From contig NZ_CADDTS010000048.1 of assembly GCF_902753875.1 (NCBI RefSeq), positions 124,001 to 188,000 of the forward strand: a DNA stretch of 64,000 nucleotides, given 5' to 3'. The position numbers and the translations under genes were made by a program. Under the pieces are notes generated by a model that saw nothing but the letters and a program-made list of their open reading frames with translations, had not been told where the DNA came from and searched no databases. How positions within the stretch are numbered: position 1 is the first letter of the stretch; the number at the start of each line of letters is the position of its first letter. The DNA is from Acinetobacter bouvetii. GTDB taxonomy: Bacteria > Pseudomonadota > Gammaproteobacteria > Pseudomonadales > Moraxellaceae. This document shows positions 47,897 through 57,588 of this stretch, one piece after another.

Positions 47897-48813
47897 TTAG
47901 GCCACCTGACCTAACGGGTTAATCTTATCATAGTACATTGCTTCAAACTCAAAAGGCGATACATAACCGAGTGCACTATGTACACGCTTTTTATTGAACC
48001 AATCTACCCAATTTAATGTCGCAAGTTGTACATCCGCTAAACCTTGCCAATCTGCTTTTAAATATTCAATCACCTCTGTTTTGTATAACCCATTCACTGT
48101 TTCAGCCAAAGCATTATCGTATGAATCACCGGTCGTACCGACTGATGCTCGTAAATTTGCTGCTTCTAAACGATTGGTATAGCGAATAGAAAGATATTGA
48201 ACACCTCTATCGGAATGATGAATCACATTCTTTGGCATACCTCGGTCATGCAATGCTTGCTCCAGCGCATCAAGCACCATATCTGTATTCATACGTGTTG
48301 ATACTTTCCAGCCAACAATCGAACGTGAAAACACATCAATAACAAATGCGGTATAGACCCAGCCTGAATTTGTTTGAATATACGTGAAGTCAGCGACCTG
48401 AGAAGCATTGCTTCGCAAGGGTCAGGATGATCAGCAGTAAAATTACGTTTCACTAAATCATCTGCTCTTTTTTGATCATCTCGGCTACGGGTGGTTTGTT
48501 TATTCTTACCACGCCAAACACCTTGTATACCTAACTTCTGCATCAAGCGAACCACTGTACAACGTGGAATAACATAACCTTCACGCTTCAATTGTTGCCA
48601 GACCTTACGCACACCATATCGACCTGAACTTTCTTTCCAAATTCGTTTGATTTGCTCAGCATGATGCTCATCATGTAGATCTCGTTTCGCTCGATGTTCT
48701 AGATTTTCACAGAGATCTAGAGTCCGGTAATAGGTTGAAGGTGCGATAGGTAAAATTCTACAAATCGCCTCAACACCATATAACGCTTTATTGTTATGGA
48801 TAAAATCCACCAT
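47897..48813 (-). pseudogene. IS3 orfB transposase, frameshifted
   Basis: The N-terminal part (to NFTADHPD) and the catalytic core (VADFTYIQTNSGWVYTAF, then HHSDRGVQY and DNALAETVNGLYK) are in different frames. The break is at about 48405-48425, where a short palindromic GAAGCATTGCTTC segment replaces the normal codons between HPD and VAD. The DDE residues are present but split, so the transposase should be inactive. Confidence 0.85.
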
Positions 48814-49130
48814 TATTTGTGTGGGCGGTCGAGCTCCGCCTGGGCGAAAAAAGCGGCTGCTTTACGTAGAATTTCGTTAGCACGTTGCAGTTCTTTATTT
48901 TCACGTTCGAGTTGTTTAATACGTTCTTGATCTGAAAGTTGCTGTACTTTAATTGGGTTTTGTTTATCTAAACATTTTTGATACCAAATACGTAGAGTTT
49001 CAGGCGTACAACCAATCTTAGGCGCAATAGCCGTGATCGCAGCCCAATTCGATGGATAATCTTTTTCGGATTCAATCAATAATTGAACCGCTCTATCTCT
49101 GATTTCAGGGGTATATTTTACTTTTTTCAT
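48813..49130 (-). CDS. IS3 orfA (helix-turn-helix)
   Basis: 105 residues: an N-terminal helix-turn-helix (ITAIAPKIGCTPETLRIWYQ) and a C-terminal leucine zipper (IKQLERENKELQRANEILRK), as in IS3-family OrfA. Its stop overlaps the orfB start by one base. Confidence 0.85.
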   Translation of the reverse strand: MKKVKYTPEIRDRAVQLLIESEKDYPSNWAAITAIAPKIGCTPETLRIWYQKCLDKQNPIKVQQLSDQERIKQLERENKELQRANEILRKAAAFFAQAELDRPHK

Positions 49131-49180
49131 CGGGACATTCTCTCAGAAAGTTTGGTCTCCGACAAACCCGGTACGGTTCA

Positions 49181-49269
49181 TCCGCAGATTATGCACGAAT
49201 GCTAAGAAAATTAGAGTACAAATATCAATCAAAAAGGTGCTCGTTTTTTGATTTATGAAAGAGATCTAT
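49181..49269. mobile_element. Solo end of the IS5-type element found whole at 51497-52413
   Basis: About 89 bp from ATTATGCACGAATGCTAAG to GAAAGAGATCTA repeat nearly exactly the right end (52328-52413) of the IS5-type element. It abuts the IS3 right end, so the rest of that copy has been deleted. Confidence 0.85.
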
Positions 49270-49589
49270 TATTCAATTATATCTTTTAATGATCAATAGA
49301 AAGCCTAGTTTCAAACACATTCTTCAGACACAAACAAATATGATCAAAATAGAGTGATTACTCTATAAAATAATAAAATCAATTACTTAAATCATATTTT
49401 ATTTTAAAAAAAATACAAATGTGTATTAAAAATAACCATTACTTACATTTTTTTGATTACAAAATATAATGAGTAAATTGCTTCCCATTTCATACATTTT
49501 TCATATATAAAAAGTCATACTATTTTTAAGGTTTTTCTAAATCACATTTTATACTTCATAGTTTTTAACATCATTATTAAAGGTGAACC
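49270..49589. other. 320-bp A+T-rich gap upstream of oleate hydratase
   Basis: No gene or clear structure. The AAAGGTG ribosome site of the next gene lies at the end. The promoter must be here, but none stands out. Confidence 0.4.
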
Positions 49590-51209
49590 ATGCAAAAGAA
49601 GAAGCGCACCCCATTAGACGCACAACAGTCCCATCTTTGGATTATTGGTGGTGGTATAGCAGGTATGGCTGCTGCTGCATTTGCAATCCGTGATGCCAAA
49701 GTCCCTGCCAAAAATATCCATATATTAGAAGAACTCGATATTTCAGGTGGTTCGATGGATGGTGGACATACACCGCATGCCGCGCAAGCTTGGGTAACAC
49801 GTGGTGGGCGAATGCTGACCGATGAAACTTATTTGTGCCTATGGGACTTATTTTCCAGTATTCCATCTTTGGAAAATCCAGACATTTCGGTGCGTGAAGA
49901 ATGTCGTGAGTTTAATGAAAAAGTGAAAACCCACGCCAATGCACGGTTGATTGATGCCGAACATGTCATTGCGGATGCAGCAAAGCTTGGTCTGAATACG
50001 CTACATCGTGCACAGATGCTGCGCCTATTAGCTTCAAAAGAAGAAAAAATTGGCAGTCGCCGCATTGATGAGTTTTTTGATGAAACCTTTTTTGAAACCA
50101 ATTTCTGGCGCATGTGGCGCACGACTTTCGCTTTTCAAAAATGGCACAGTGCAGCAGAGTTAAGACGCTATTTCTTGCGTTTTATTCAAGAATTGCCACG
50201 CATTCATACCTTAGCGGGTGTGAAACGTACCAAGTACAACCAATATGACTCGATGATTCTGCCCCTACAGCGTTGGTTAGTCGCACAAGGCGTCGATGTG
50301 CGTTTTGGACACTATGTCACAGATGCAGACTTCATTACCAATGCTGAAACTCAAGAACGCCATGCCTCGCGCCTATATGTACAACTGCCTGAAGGCTCAG
50401 AGCAAATTAATCTGAAAGCCAATGATTTAGCTATTTTCACTTTAGGCTCTATTACAGCAGACTCACGTTATGGCGGTAATCATGACGTGCCTGCCCTTAT
50501 TCGTCATCGAGAAGATCATGGCTGGACGCTTTGGGAAACGCTGGCACAAAAAGCCCCAGACTTTGGCCGTCCAATGACTTTTTATGGCAATGTCGATGAA
50601 CATAAGTGGGAGTCTTTCACTCTGACCATGAAAGATGACGTGCTACTTAAACGTATTATTGACTATACAGGCAATGAACCAGGCACAGGCGCACTCATGA
50701 CTTGGTATGAGTCGGGTTGGCATTTATCCATAGTGGTTCCTGCACAGCCACACTTTGCCGACTTACCTGAAGGTTTATATACCTTATGGGGCTACGGTTT
50801 CCAAATTGACCATATAGGCGATTACATCAAAAAACCAATGTCCGAAGCCACGGGGCAAGAAATCCTAACAGAACTGATTAAACAGCTCGGTTTTGACGAC
50901 ATTTTAGATCATGTTTTGGCAACGACGGATGTTACCACAGCCATGATGCCATACGCCTCTGCCCTATTCGCCTGCCGTAAACCGGGGGATCGTCCACAGG
51001 TAATTCCACAAGGCTCACAAAACTTTGCTTTCCTTGGACAGTTTGTGGAAATTGAAGATGACGTGGTCTTTACTGTGGAATATTCAGTTCGTGGGGCGAT
51101 GCTTGCCATTTATGAATTTTTTGGGGTGGAACGTGAAATCCCTGAAATTTACAACGGTCTACTTGATCCCAAAGTGGGTTTAAAAGCTTTAGAAACAGTG
51201 TTCCACTAA
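49590..51209 (+). CDS. ohyA: Oleate hydratase
   Basis: 539 residues, the MCRA/oleate hydratase family. N-terminal FAD fold IIGGGIAGMAAAAF, then SGGSMDGGHTP and the RGGRMLTDETYLCLWDL block typical of the family. It adds water to the cis-9 double bond of oleic acid to give 10-hydroxystearic acid. Intact, alone, between IS5-type sequence at 49181 and 51497, hence probably mobile cargo. Confidence 0.9.
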   Translation: MQKKKRTPLDAQQSHLWIIGGGIAGMAAAAFAIRDAKVPAKNIHILEELDISGGSMDGGHTPHAAQAWVTRGGRMLTDETYLCLWDLFSSIPSLENPDISVREECREFNEKVKTHANARLIDAEHVIADAAKLGLNTLHRAQMLRLLASKEEKIGSRRIDEFFDETFFETNFWRMWRTTFAFQKWHSAAELRRYFLRFIQELPRIHTLAGVKRTKYNQYDSMILPLQRWLVAQGVDVRFGHYVTDADFITNAETQERHASRLYVQLPEGSEQINLKANDLAIFTLGSITADSRYGGNHDVPALIRHREDHGWTLWETLAQKAPDFGRPMTFYGNVDEHKWESFTLTMKDDVLLKRIIDYTGNEPGTGALMTWYESGWHLSIVVPAQPHFADLPEGLYTLWGYGFQIDHIGDYIKKPMSEATGQEILTELIKQLGFDDILDHVLATTDVTTAMMPYASALFACRKPGDRPQVIPQGSQNFAFLGQFVEIEDDVVFTVEYSVRGAMLAIYEFFGVEREIPEIYNGLLDPKVGLKALETVFH

Positions 51210-51289
51210 GTTTTTAATATATAGCGATAAGAGCACCTTTATGTCGCCACTATTACATAGTTTAATTTAAGCAACGTTTGGATACACGA

Positions 51290-51309
51290 GTGTGGCAGGG
51301 ATGCCACAC
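51290..51309. other. Hairpin downstream of oleate hydratase
   Basis: GTGTGGCA, loop GGGA, TGCCACAC. Perfect 8-bp stem 80 bp past the stop. No T-tract follows, so it is not a clear terminator. The rest of 51210-51496 shows nothing. Confidence 0.4.
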
Positions 51310-51496
51310 GTTATCCATCATAATAGGGATGTTATGTATGGGTAACAAAGGCTTTTGCTTTCTTTTGGCCTATCAAAAGTAAGTGTATTGCCTACACAAA
51401 CATCTTTTATACTTTATTAAAAAGTTGAGGCGGTGTACGTACCTAATTTTAAATCACATAAACAGGAAAATTATATAAAACTTTATACGTCATTAG

Positions 51497-52413
51497 TAGA
51501 CCTCTTTCATAAATCATTTTTCACTCAACTCCAAGTTATAGATTCCAGTAATTAAACTGAATCTCAAACCCAGTCTTTTACCTCTATTTCGGTAACGTCC
51601 AGCAAGAATTTTAAAGGTCTTCAGGCGACCAAATACATGCTCGATCCCGATTCTTCTTTTGTTGATTTCCTGATTATAGATTTTGAGTTCAGGATCCAAT
51701 TTACAGCGTCTTTTGGCTTTTAACGGCAACAGGCTATTAGGATACACAGCATAAATTCCCTGGTAGCCTTTATCTGCAAGGATAAAAGCTCCAGATGGAA
51801 TCTGCTTTAAATTGCGTTTGAATAGCTCGAAGTCATGCACCGTACCGCGATCAGTGCATAAACTCAGAATTTGCTGAGTTTTATAATGGATGATGGCCTG
51901 TACTTTAAAGGTATGCGTCTTTTTCTTGCCACTATAGCTTTTCTTCTGTTTTTTTAGGCCTTTGAATTGGAATTTCTGTGGCATCCAGGATCACCACATT
52001 CCAGTCTATGCTTTCGCCTTCGGGCAAATTCTTCGGTAAATTAAACAGCTTGGACTGAAGCAGACAATCTTCAACATGACGTACAATTCTTGAGGCTGTA
52101 GGCTCTGAAACCCCGTAACTCGTAGCAATGTGAAATAAGGTTCGGTATTCCCGCCAATAGCTCAGACAGAGCAGAACCTGATCCTCCAGACTTAATTTGG
52201 GTGGTCTGCCTTTAGCTGGAACATGCTTCTGCAATTGCTCAACCATTAAATAAAAGGTTGACCATGAGATGCCTGTATATCGCTTAAACTGTGTTTCAGA
52301 AAGCTTCTTGAATCGATGTATTTCATCCGTAGATTATGCACGAATGCTAAGAAAATTAGAGTACAAATATCAATCAAAAAGGTGCTCGTTTTTTGATTTA
52401 TGAAAGAGATCTA
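51497..52413 (-). mobile_element. IS5-family (IS427-like) insertion sequence
   Basis: 917 bp. Ends TAGACCTCTTTCATAAATCA and the inverted TGATTTATGAAAGAGATCTA. TTAG is duplicated on each side (51493-51496 and 52414-52417). Two overlapping frames on the minus strand encode the transposase. Confidence 0.85.
51514..52246 (-). CDS. IS5-family transposase in two frames (programmed frameshift)
   Basis: First frame 52246-51932: DNA-binding part and the first Asp (VVILDATEIPIQRP). Second frame to 51514: ILADKGYQG and RIGIEHVFGRLKTF supply the second Asp and the Glu. A run of seven A residues (51949-51955 on the minus strand) in the overlap is a usual slippage site. Together about 240 residues. Predicted active. 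Confidence 0.85.
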
Positions 52414-52464
52414 TTAGATATGATATAAGCAAAATAAGTACTATTTAGATTCTGGTTCTAAAGG

Positions 52465-53502
52465 GCTTTGTTGCACAAAGATTTGAAATGCAAAGCGCCC
52501 CTAATTGAGCCAAATTTAAGGCGTAACTTGGGTAAGTGGTCGACCTAATTCCGTAAATCTGTTGAGGACTGCTACACGTGCATGAATTTCATTCACCTGA
52601 CTAGGAAAGCTTCTTGCCATTAATTTATCGCCTAATAATTTGATGCAATGCATCTTGGTTTCCACCAAACTGCGGCGATGATAGCCTGACCATTTTTTCC
52701 ATAATGTCCTGCCTAAACGTTTAACTGTTCGAAGTAATTCATTTCGCTCTAGCGAGCTACTCTTTGTATCTTTCCATGGTTTCGCATTTTTTCTAGGTGG
52801 AATCACCGCATGTGCTTGCCGATCTGCAATGACCTGACGGCATGGCTTGGTGTCATAAGCTCCATCGGTATAAACAGAGTCAATCTGCTCATCTTGTGGA
52901 ATCTGATTAAGTAAATCACCAAGCACCTGTGAATCACTGACATTATTGGTTGTGAGCTGAATAGCGCGTATTTGTAGGGTTTTGGCATCTATACCAATAT
53001 GTAGTTTACGCCATTGGCGACGATATTCAGCTCCATGTTTCTTGCGTTTCCATTCGCCCTCACCTAGAAACTTCATGCCTGTAGAGTCTACGAGTAGATG
53101 CAGCCCATCGCTACTTTTTTGGTAGCTGATTGCAATATCAATATGCTTTTGTCTTCTACAAAGCGTACTGTAATCTGGTGCGGTCCAATTTAATCCGCAA
53201 AGTTTAATCAGACTTTGCACAAAGCCAGTGACCATACCTAAAGATAGACGGAATAAGGATTTAATCATTAAGCAGCATTGGATAGCTGCGTCGGAGTAGG
53301 TTTGATTTCGCCCTTGTTTGCCTTTTGATGGAGCATACCATTGCGTAGCAGGATCAAACCAAATGGCAATATTTCCGCGACTCATGAGTGCTCGGTTATA
53401 TGCGGACCAATTGGTTGTGCGGTAGATTTTGTGTGTAGGCTTCTTCATTTGAAAATTATATCGCTGAAAAACCCTTTACAGATAGGTTTGTGCAACAAAG
53501 CC
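52465..53502 (-). mobile_element. IS5-family IS903-group insertion sequence (IS17-like)
   Basis: 1038 bp with ends GGCTTTGTTGCACAAA and its inverse. No 9-bp target duplication is found (flanks GTTCTAAAG and CACCAGAGC), so the copy has recombined or its neighbour has been deleted. A second, defective copy in opposite orientation is at 60266-61294. Confidence 0.85.
52516..53448 (-). CDS. IS903-group transposase
   Basis: 310 residues, full length. Catalytic Asp in LLVDSTGMKF, Asp in VYTDGAYDT and Glu in SLVETKMHCIKLL. Intact frame, so it can act on this copy, on the defective copy at 60266 and possibly on the MITEs with the same ends. Confidence 0.9.
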   Translation of the reverse strand: MKKPTHKIYRTTNWSAYNRALMSRGNIAIWFDPATQWYAPSKGKQGRNQTYSDAAIQCCLMIKSLFRLSLGMVTGFVQSLIKLCGLNWTAPDYSTLCRRQKHIDIAISYQKSSDGLHLLVDSTGMKFLGEGEWKRKKHGAEYRRQWRKLHIGIDAKTLQIRAIQLTTNNVSDSQVLGDLLNQIPQDEQIDSVYTDGAYDTKPCRQVIADRQAHAVIPPRKNAKPWKDTKSSSLERNELLRTVKRLGRTLWKKWSGYHRRSLVETKMHCIKLLGDKLMARSFPSQVNEIHARVAVLNRFTELGRPLTQVTP

Positions 53503-53608
53503 CACCAGAGCGGCTTTTTATTGATTATTCATGTTCCACGCTTAAAATTCGAATAGTGTTTCATGATTTTTATAAGTTAAACTAAATTTAGTTGCTAATC
53601 CCAATAAG

Positions 53609-54175
53609 CTATTCACTAACTTGTAAATATCGGTATACCGCCTGACGACTAATCCCAAAAGCTTTCCCTAATGCCATTTTCGATGGATACTTCCCCTCCT
53701 TCCATGCTTGTCGTAAAGCTTCAGCTTGGTCAGGCTTTAGTTTATGCACCCGACCTTTGTACTTCCCCTGAGCAGAGGCGAGTTTTATTCCTTCCTTTTG
53801 CCGCTCTAAAATGATCTCACGTTCGAACTGTGCAAAAGCACCCATCATTTGAAGCATCAAATTATCCATCGGGGTGGATTCGGCTGTAAAAGTAATATTT
53901 TCTTTTACAAACTGGATGGCGATCCCTCGTTTGACCAGTTTATCTACTTCAGTGACCAAATCTTTTAGGCTTCGCGCAAAACGATCCATTGAATGTACAA
54001 TCACCCTGTCCCCTTCCCGGACATAGTTCAACATTTCCTGAAATTTAGGTCGGTCAGTATTTTTACCTGAAGCACGGTCAACAAAAATCCGGTCGACCTC
54101 AATTCCTTCAAGTTGACGTCCAGTGTTTTGCTCGACAGAACTTACCCGGACATACCCTACTTTTTGGCCTTTCAC
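53609..54175 (-). CDS. Serine recombinase (Tn3-type resolvase/invertase)
   Basis: 188 residues from the GTG at 54175 (start of KGQKVGYVRVSS). Catalytic Ser in GYVRVSSVEQN, the helix E region QMMGAFAQFERE, and a C-terminal helix-turn-helix (MALGKAFGISRQAVYRYL). Resolves cointegrates at a res site. The 54230-54330 inverted repeats are candidate binding sites. No transposase of a Tn3 element is present. Confidence 0.85.
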   Translation of the reverse strand: MKGQKVGYVRVSSVEQNTGRQLEGIEVDRIFVDRASGKNTDRPKFQEMLNYVREGDRVIVHSMDRFARSLKDLVTEVDKLVKRGIAIQFVKENITFTAESTPMDNLMLQMMGAFAQFEREIILERQKEGIKLASAQGKYKGRVHKLKPDQAEALRQAWKEGKYPSKMALGKAFGISRQAVYRYLQVSE

Positions 54176-54232
54176 TTTTTCACGCCCCAATTGGATAAAA
54201 ATGAACAATTTCGTAAATTATAATTCTTTAAC

Positions 54233-54329
54233 ACTAAAGTTACATGTTACTTATGATTAAAAATCATTTAAATGATACATAATTTCATGAACTTTCAGAT
54301 TGTAACTTTAGGGTATAGTCTAAAGTAAC
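54233..54329. promoter_or_regulatory. Putative res site repeats of the resolvase
   Basis: CTAAAGTTAC occurs near 54234, and GTAACTTTAG at 54302-54311 is inverted at 54320-54329 (CTAAAGTAAC). The repeats lie just upstream of the resolvase start, where res sites of Tn3-type elements lie. Confidence 0.45.
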
Positions 54330-54413
54330 AGAATGAATATTCTACCCCCGATAGAAACAGCCGTACTCTGGGGGGAGATTTTTTTGATGTGCAGGTGCCG
54401 ACCCTTACCAGAA

Positions 54414-54493
54414 GGCACTGTTGAAAATAACCACGAATCGTAAGCTGAATACTCTTTTAGCTAAAGGAGCAGCATATGAATTCTTTCCATAAA
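54414..54493. mobile_element. Solo end of an IS6-family element
   Basis: GGCACTGTTGAAAATAACCA and the next 60 bases follow the terminal region of the IS6 copy at 15961-16779 (up to the transposase start ATGAATYCTTTCCAT) with a few changes. The rest of the element is absent. Confidence 0.75.
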
Positions 54494-54906
54494 ATTTAGG
54501 CTTGTATACCCAGAAAAATGTGGAACTTCTTAGGTTTCATACATGAGGATTTTGATAGGCTCACTGACTATTTTAAATTGTGTGCCTTAACTCTCTGTTC
54601 TAAAAGGCTATTCAGAATTTTTAGACTGTTTATTTTGAACATTCTTTTTACTCTGTGGTGGCGATGCCGTAATTGGACCTTGCAAGATGCATGGTCGTGT
54701 ATGGGCGATGTCCAGAAAGAATTTGACTCAAAACTATTTTAGTTGGGAAGGAATGCTAAAAATTGGAGATTGATACATCTCATCGTTTGTTTAAATATTT
54801 TTTGATTAAATTTTCCCTTTAAAAATTCTATTTTTTTTAATGTCTTAACTTGTATTTAATATAGGAGATCCCCATAACAACAAAAGCACTACAGGAATAC
54901 AACAAT

Positions 54907-55920
54907 ATGGCGAATCCACAAAAACACTATGCTAAGTTCCACACAAATATTCGATTAGGTCGTTATGACGAAGAAAGTACATTACGTGAAAAACGTGACC
55001 TTTTGATTAGCACCTTAAAAGATGAACTCAAAAAGGATCCAAATGGTCCTCAATTTGTTGAATACTTTAATCAAGGTAGTTATGCCTTGGGCACAGGGAT
55101 TAAGCCTAAGAATGGAGATTATGATATTGATGTAGGAGTTTTATTAGATTGTGACAAAGAGGAATATGGCTCAGTAGAAATTAAAAAAATTGTTAGAGAT
55201 GCTTTAACTCATTCAAATAGAACTGTAACGATCAAACGACCTTGCGTAACTGTCACTTATCTCAAAAATGGTAGTCCCGATTATCATGTAGATCTGCCCA
55301 TCTACGCTGAAGACGACAAAGGCAATATGTATCTAGCTCGAGGTAAGGAATTCTCCTCTGAAGACCTTAAGACTTGGGATATTTCAAATCCTACTGAACT
55401 TACCGATACAATTTTGGGAAAATTTGAAGATGATTCAGATTTACGTCATCAGTTTAGACGATGTACTCGCTACTTGAAACAATGGCGAAATGAGAAAGGT
55501 CTAGATTTTTTTAAGAGTATTGCTATCACTACAGCTGTATATGAGCATATAACAGCTGAAGATTATGAGAATGATAATAAGGTATTACTTTCTATAGTAA
55601 ATAATGTATTAGATCAATTCACTACCTTTAGCATTGATCCAGAAAATAACGAGTATTACTTCAGACTCGTAATTAATTTACCTGCACATCAAGGTGTAGA
55701 CTTACTCGAAAAATTGACCCGAAAACAAATGGAGCACTTAAAATCAAAACTTGAAGATTTAAAATCATCTTTAGAAGCTGTAAATGAGGAAACTGATACA
55801 GTAGAAGCTTGCAAAATTTTAAATAAAACTTTTGGAAGACAATTCCCTATCCCTGAAATACAAGAAGTGTCCGAACCAGTAGTACAAACTTATTACACTC
55901 AAGAAGGAAAATCTGCTTAG
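54907..55920 (+). CDS. CBASS cyclic-oligonucleotide synthase (CD-NTase, CdnG-like)
   Basis: 337 residues. The nucleotidyltransferase motif GSYALGTG (57-64) is followed by D73 and D75 in DYDIDVGV and a third Asp, D129, in YHVDLPIY, the catalytic triad for nucleotide transfer. On phage infection it makes a cyclic di- or trinucleotide that activates the effector encoded downstream. It is the first gene of a four-gene operon. The CdnG label is by operon type (with Cap2, Cap3 and HNH-SAVED); the product is not known from sequence. Confidence 0.85.
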   Translation: MANPQKHYAKFHTNIRLGRYDEESTLREKRDLLISTLKDELKKDPNGPQFVEYFNQGSYALGTGIKPKNGDYDIDVGVLLDCDKEEYGSVEIKKIVRDALTHSNRTVTIKRPCVTVTYLKNGSPDYHVDLPIYAEDDKGNMYLARGKEFSSEDLKTWDISNPTELTDTILGKFEDDSDLRHQFRRCTRYLKQWRNEKGLDFFKSIAITTAVYEHITAEDYENDNKVLLSIVNNVLDQFTTFSIDPENNEYYFRLVINLPAHQGVDLLEKLTRKQMEHLKSKLEDLKSSLEAVNEETDTVEACKILNKTFGRQFPIPEIQEVSEPVVQTYYTQEGKSA

Positions 55921-55929
55921 GAAAACTCA

Positions 55930-57588
55930 ATGTTTTTTGATAACCCAAAGTTAGACAATATTGAAAAGCTATTAAGTGAACATGGAGCTCAAAATATCCA
56001 TGTCACTTCTATTACTAAGGATTGGGTTAATCTAAAATTTGATTTTCTCATTAATACACAACAGGTTTGCCTTGGTCTAATTTTTCAAAATAGAGCTAAT
56101 TGGACGATACCTCCCATTTTTAGAATATTGACACGACCAATGTCTGCCTTAGATCATGTGAGTCAAAGTGGGGAAATTTGTACTACGGATCATCAAGGTG
56201 AAAACTTTGAAGGCTATAGACATAAAGAACTTATTACTGAATTCTTTGAAAGGGCTATAGATATACTCAAGCAATCTTTTATTAATTTTCAATTAAACAA
56301 CCGAGTAAGCTTGTATAACGAACTAGAAGGATATTTAGGCAGCACTCAAAATATAAATGAGGATGTAATATTACATTGCGACCCTACTTCTACATTTAAT
56401 TTATATGGTTGGTTAAGAAAATCATCAAAAGGGAATCATCAAATATTAGAGCATATTGATGATGGCGATAGTTCTTACATAAACCACAACCAGCTCACAA
56501 AAGTAAAAATTCATAAGATATTATTAGAAGATGCTTCTGTTTTCCCCATACCAGATATAGGAGATTATTTTAATGAGGACTATTTTCTAAAAATTGTTAA
56601 TACCCTCTCTAATGAGAACAAACGATCTTTGTTAAAACAAGGCAATCATTATGCCCTAGTGGGAATTCCAAATGAACATGGATTTGCTTATGTGATTTTT
56701 TATTATGCCATTTGGTATTCTTTCAAAGAAAAAGTATCCTTCAAAGGCTTTAAAGTCTCTTTAACACAAAGAGCGTGGATAGATTATTTATTAAATAGAA
56801 CGGGGCAAGAGAAAAAAACAAGACATATAGCGATTATCGGATGTGGGGCTTTAGGCTCAAAGATTGCAGAGATATTAGCTCAAACAGGCGTAAATAAATT
56901 TTCTTTCATAGATCCAGAGCTTTTAAAAACAGATAATATTTATCGTCATTCTTTAGGTTTGCAGTATGTTAATACCTATAAATCTACTTCTTTAGCTAAT
57001 AAGTTTTTAATAGAAAGGCCCGGATTAACTATTTTTCCATTCGTAAGCCATGGTGAAAGCTGGATAAAATCAAAAATTACTGAAGATATTGATACTATCA
57101 TCATAGCAATTGGCCATACTCCTACTGAGATTTCTCTCGTAAAAACTATTTATGAAATAAGTGCAAACATTCAAGTAATAATAGGCTGGTTAGAACCTTA
57201 TGATTTAGGTGGACATTTTATTTCTTTCAATAATAAACATGTAGGATGTTTAAACTGCTTATATTTTGATGAAAAATCAAATAAAAGTCTTACCCCTATG
57301 TATAAATATGTACAATCTGGACAGCTAATTGCTAAAAATATTACAGGGTGTGCTGGTGCATTTACCCCCTTCTCTTCTTTAAATTGCATGAAGCTAGCAA
57401 GCTATATTTCTGAATATGTCCTGAATCAACAATTAGGATTTGTTTCTATTTCTGGCGACAATCAGAATGCAAATAAAAATGGAATAATTACTACCCCTTT
57501 TTATAATTCAGTAAATAATTCAAATGGAATTAATATATTGAATTTAAAAGAAATTTATAAAGAAGTATGCCCATGTTGCAATACATAA
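55930..57588 (+). CDS. cap2: Cap2: E2-E1 ubiquitin-transfer-like CBASS protein
   Basis: 552 residues. N-terminal E2-like domain with Cys84 (GEICTTD); C-terminal E1/ThiF domain with the ATP site G304-C-G-A-L-G309 and D328, and Cys474 (ITGCAGAF) as the likely E1 thiol. C440/C443 and the C-terminal CPCC may hold zinc. Cap2 links the CD-NTase C-terminus to a target and raises its activity. The CD-NTase ends in GKSA. It begins 9 nt after the synthase gene. Confidence 0.85.
   Translation: MFFDNPKLDNIEKLLSEHGAQNIHVTSITKDWVNLKFDFLINTQQVCLGLIFQNRANWTIPPIFRILTRPMSALDHVSQSGEICTTDHQGENFEGYRHKELITEFFERAIDILKQSFINFQLNNRVSLYNELEGYLGSTQNINEDVILHCDPTSTFNLYGWLRKSSKGNHQILEHIDDGDSSYINHNQLTKVKIHKILLEDASVFPIPDIGDYFNEDYFLKIVNTLSNENKRSLLKQGNHYALVGIPNEHGFAYVIFYYAIWYSFKEKVSFKGFKVSLTQRAWIDYLLNRTGQEKKTRHIAIIGCGALGSKIAEILAQTGVNKFSFIDPELLKTDNIYRHSLGLQYVNTYKSTSLANKFLIERPGLTIFPFVSHGESWIKSKITEDIDTIIIAIGHTPTEISLVKTIYEISANIQVIIGWLEPYDLGGHFISFNNKHVGCLNCLYFDEKSNKSLTPMYKYVQSGQLIAKNITGCAGAFTPFSSLNCMKLASYISEYVLNQQLGFVSISGDNQNANKNGIITTPFYNSVNNSNGINILNLKEIYKEVCPCCNT

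Larger units (their letters stand above)
47859..49180 (-). mobile_element. IS3-family insertion sequence
   Basis: 1322 bp with long inverted ends: TGAACCGTACCGGGTTTGTC at 47859 and its inverse complement ending at 49180. It encodes orfA and a broken orfB. Flanks (AGG and TCC) show no short duplication; the right flank is a piece of an IS5-family element, so the site has been rearranged. Confidence 0.85.
54176..54906. other. 731-bp gap: putative res site, IS6 end, CBASS leader
   Basis: It holds repeats at 54233-54243 and 54302-54329 near the resolvase start, a TCTACCCCC/GGGGGGAGA stem followed by T residues at about 54340-54388, a solo IS6 left end at 54414-54493, and the CBASS leader. A 74-residue frame at 54518-54742 has no family and no ribosome site. 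Confidence 0.5.

Noticed and set aside
54518..54742. 74-residue ORF before CBASS
   Set aside because: No ribosome site, Trp/Cys/Phe-rich composition without family, and it follows IS debris.
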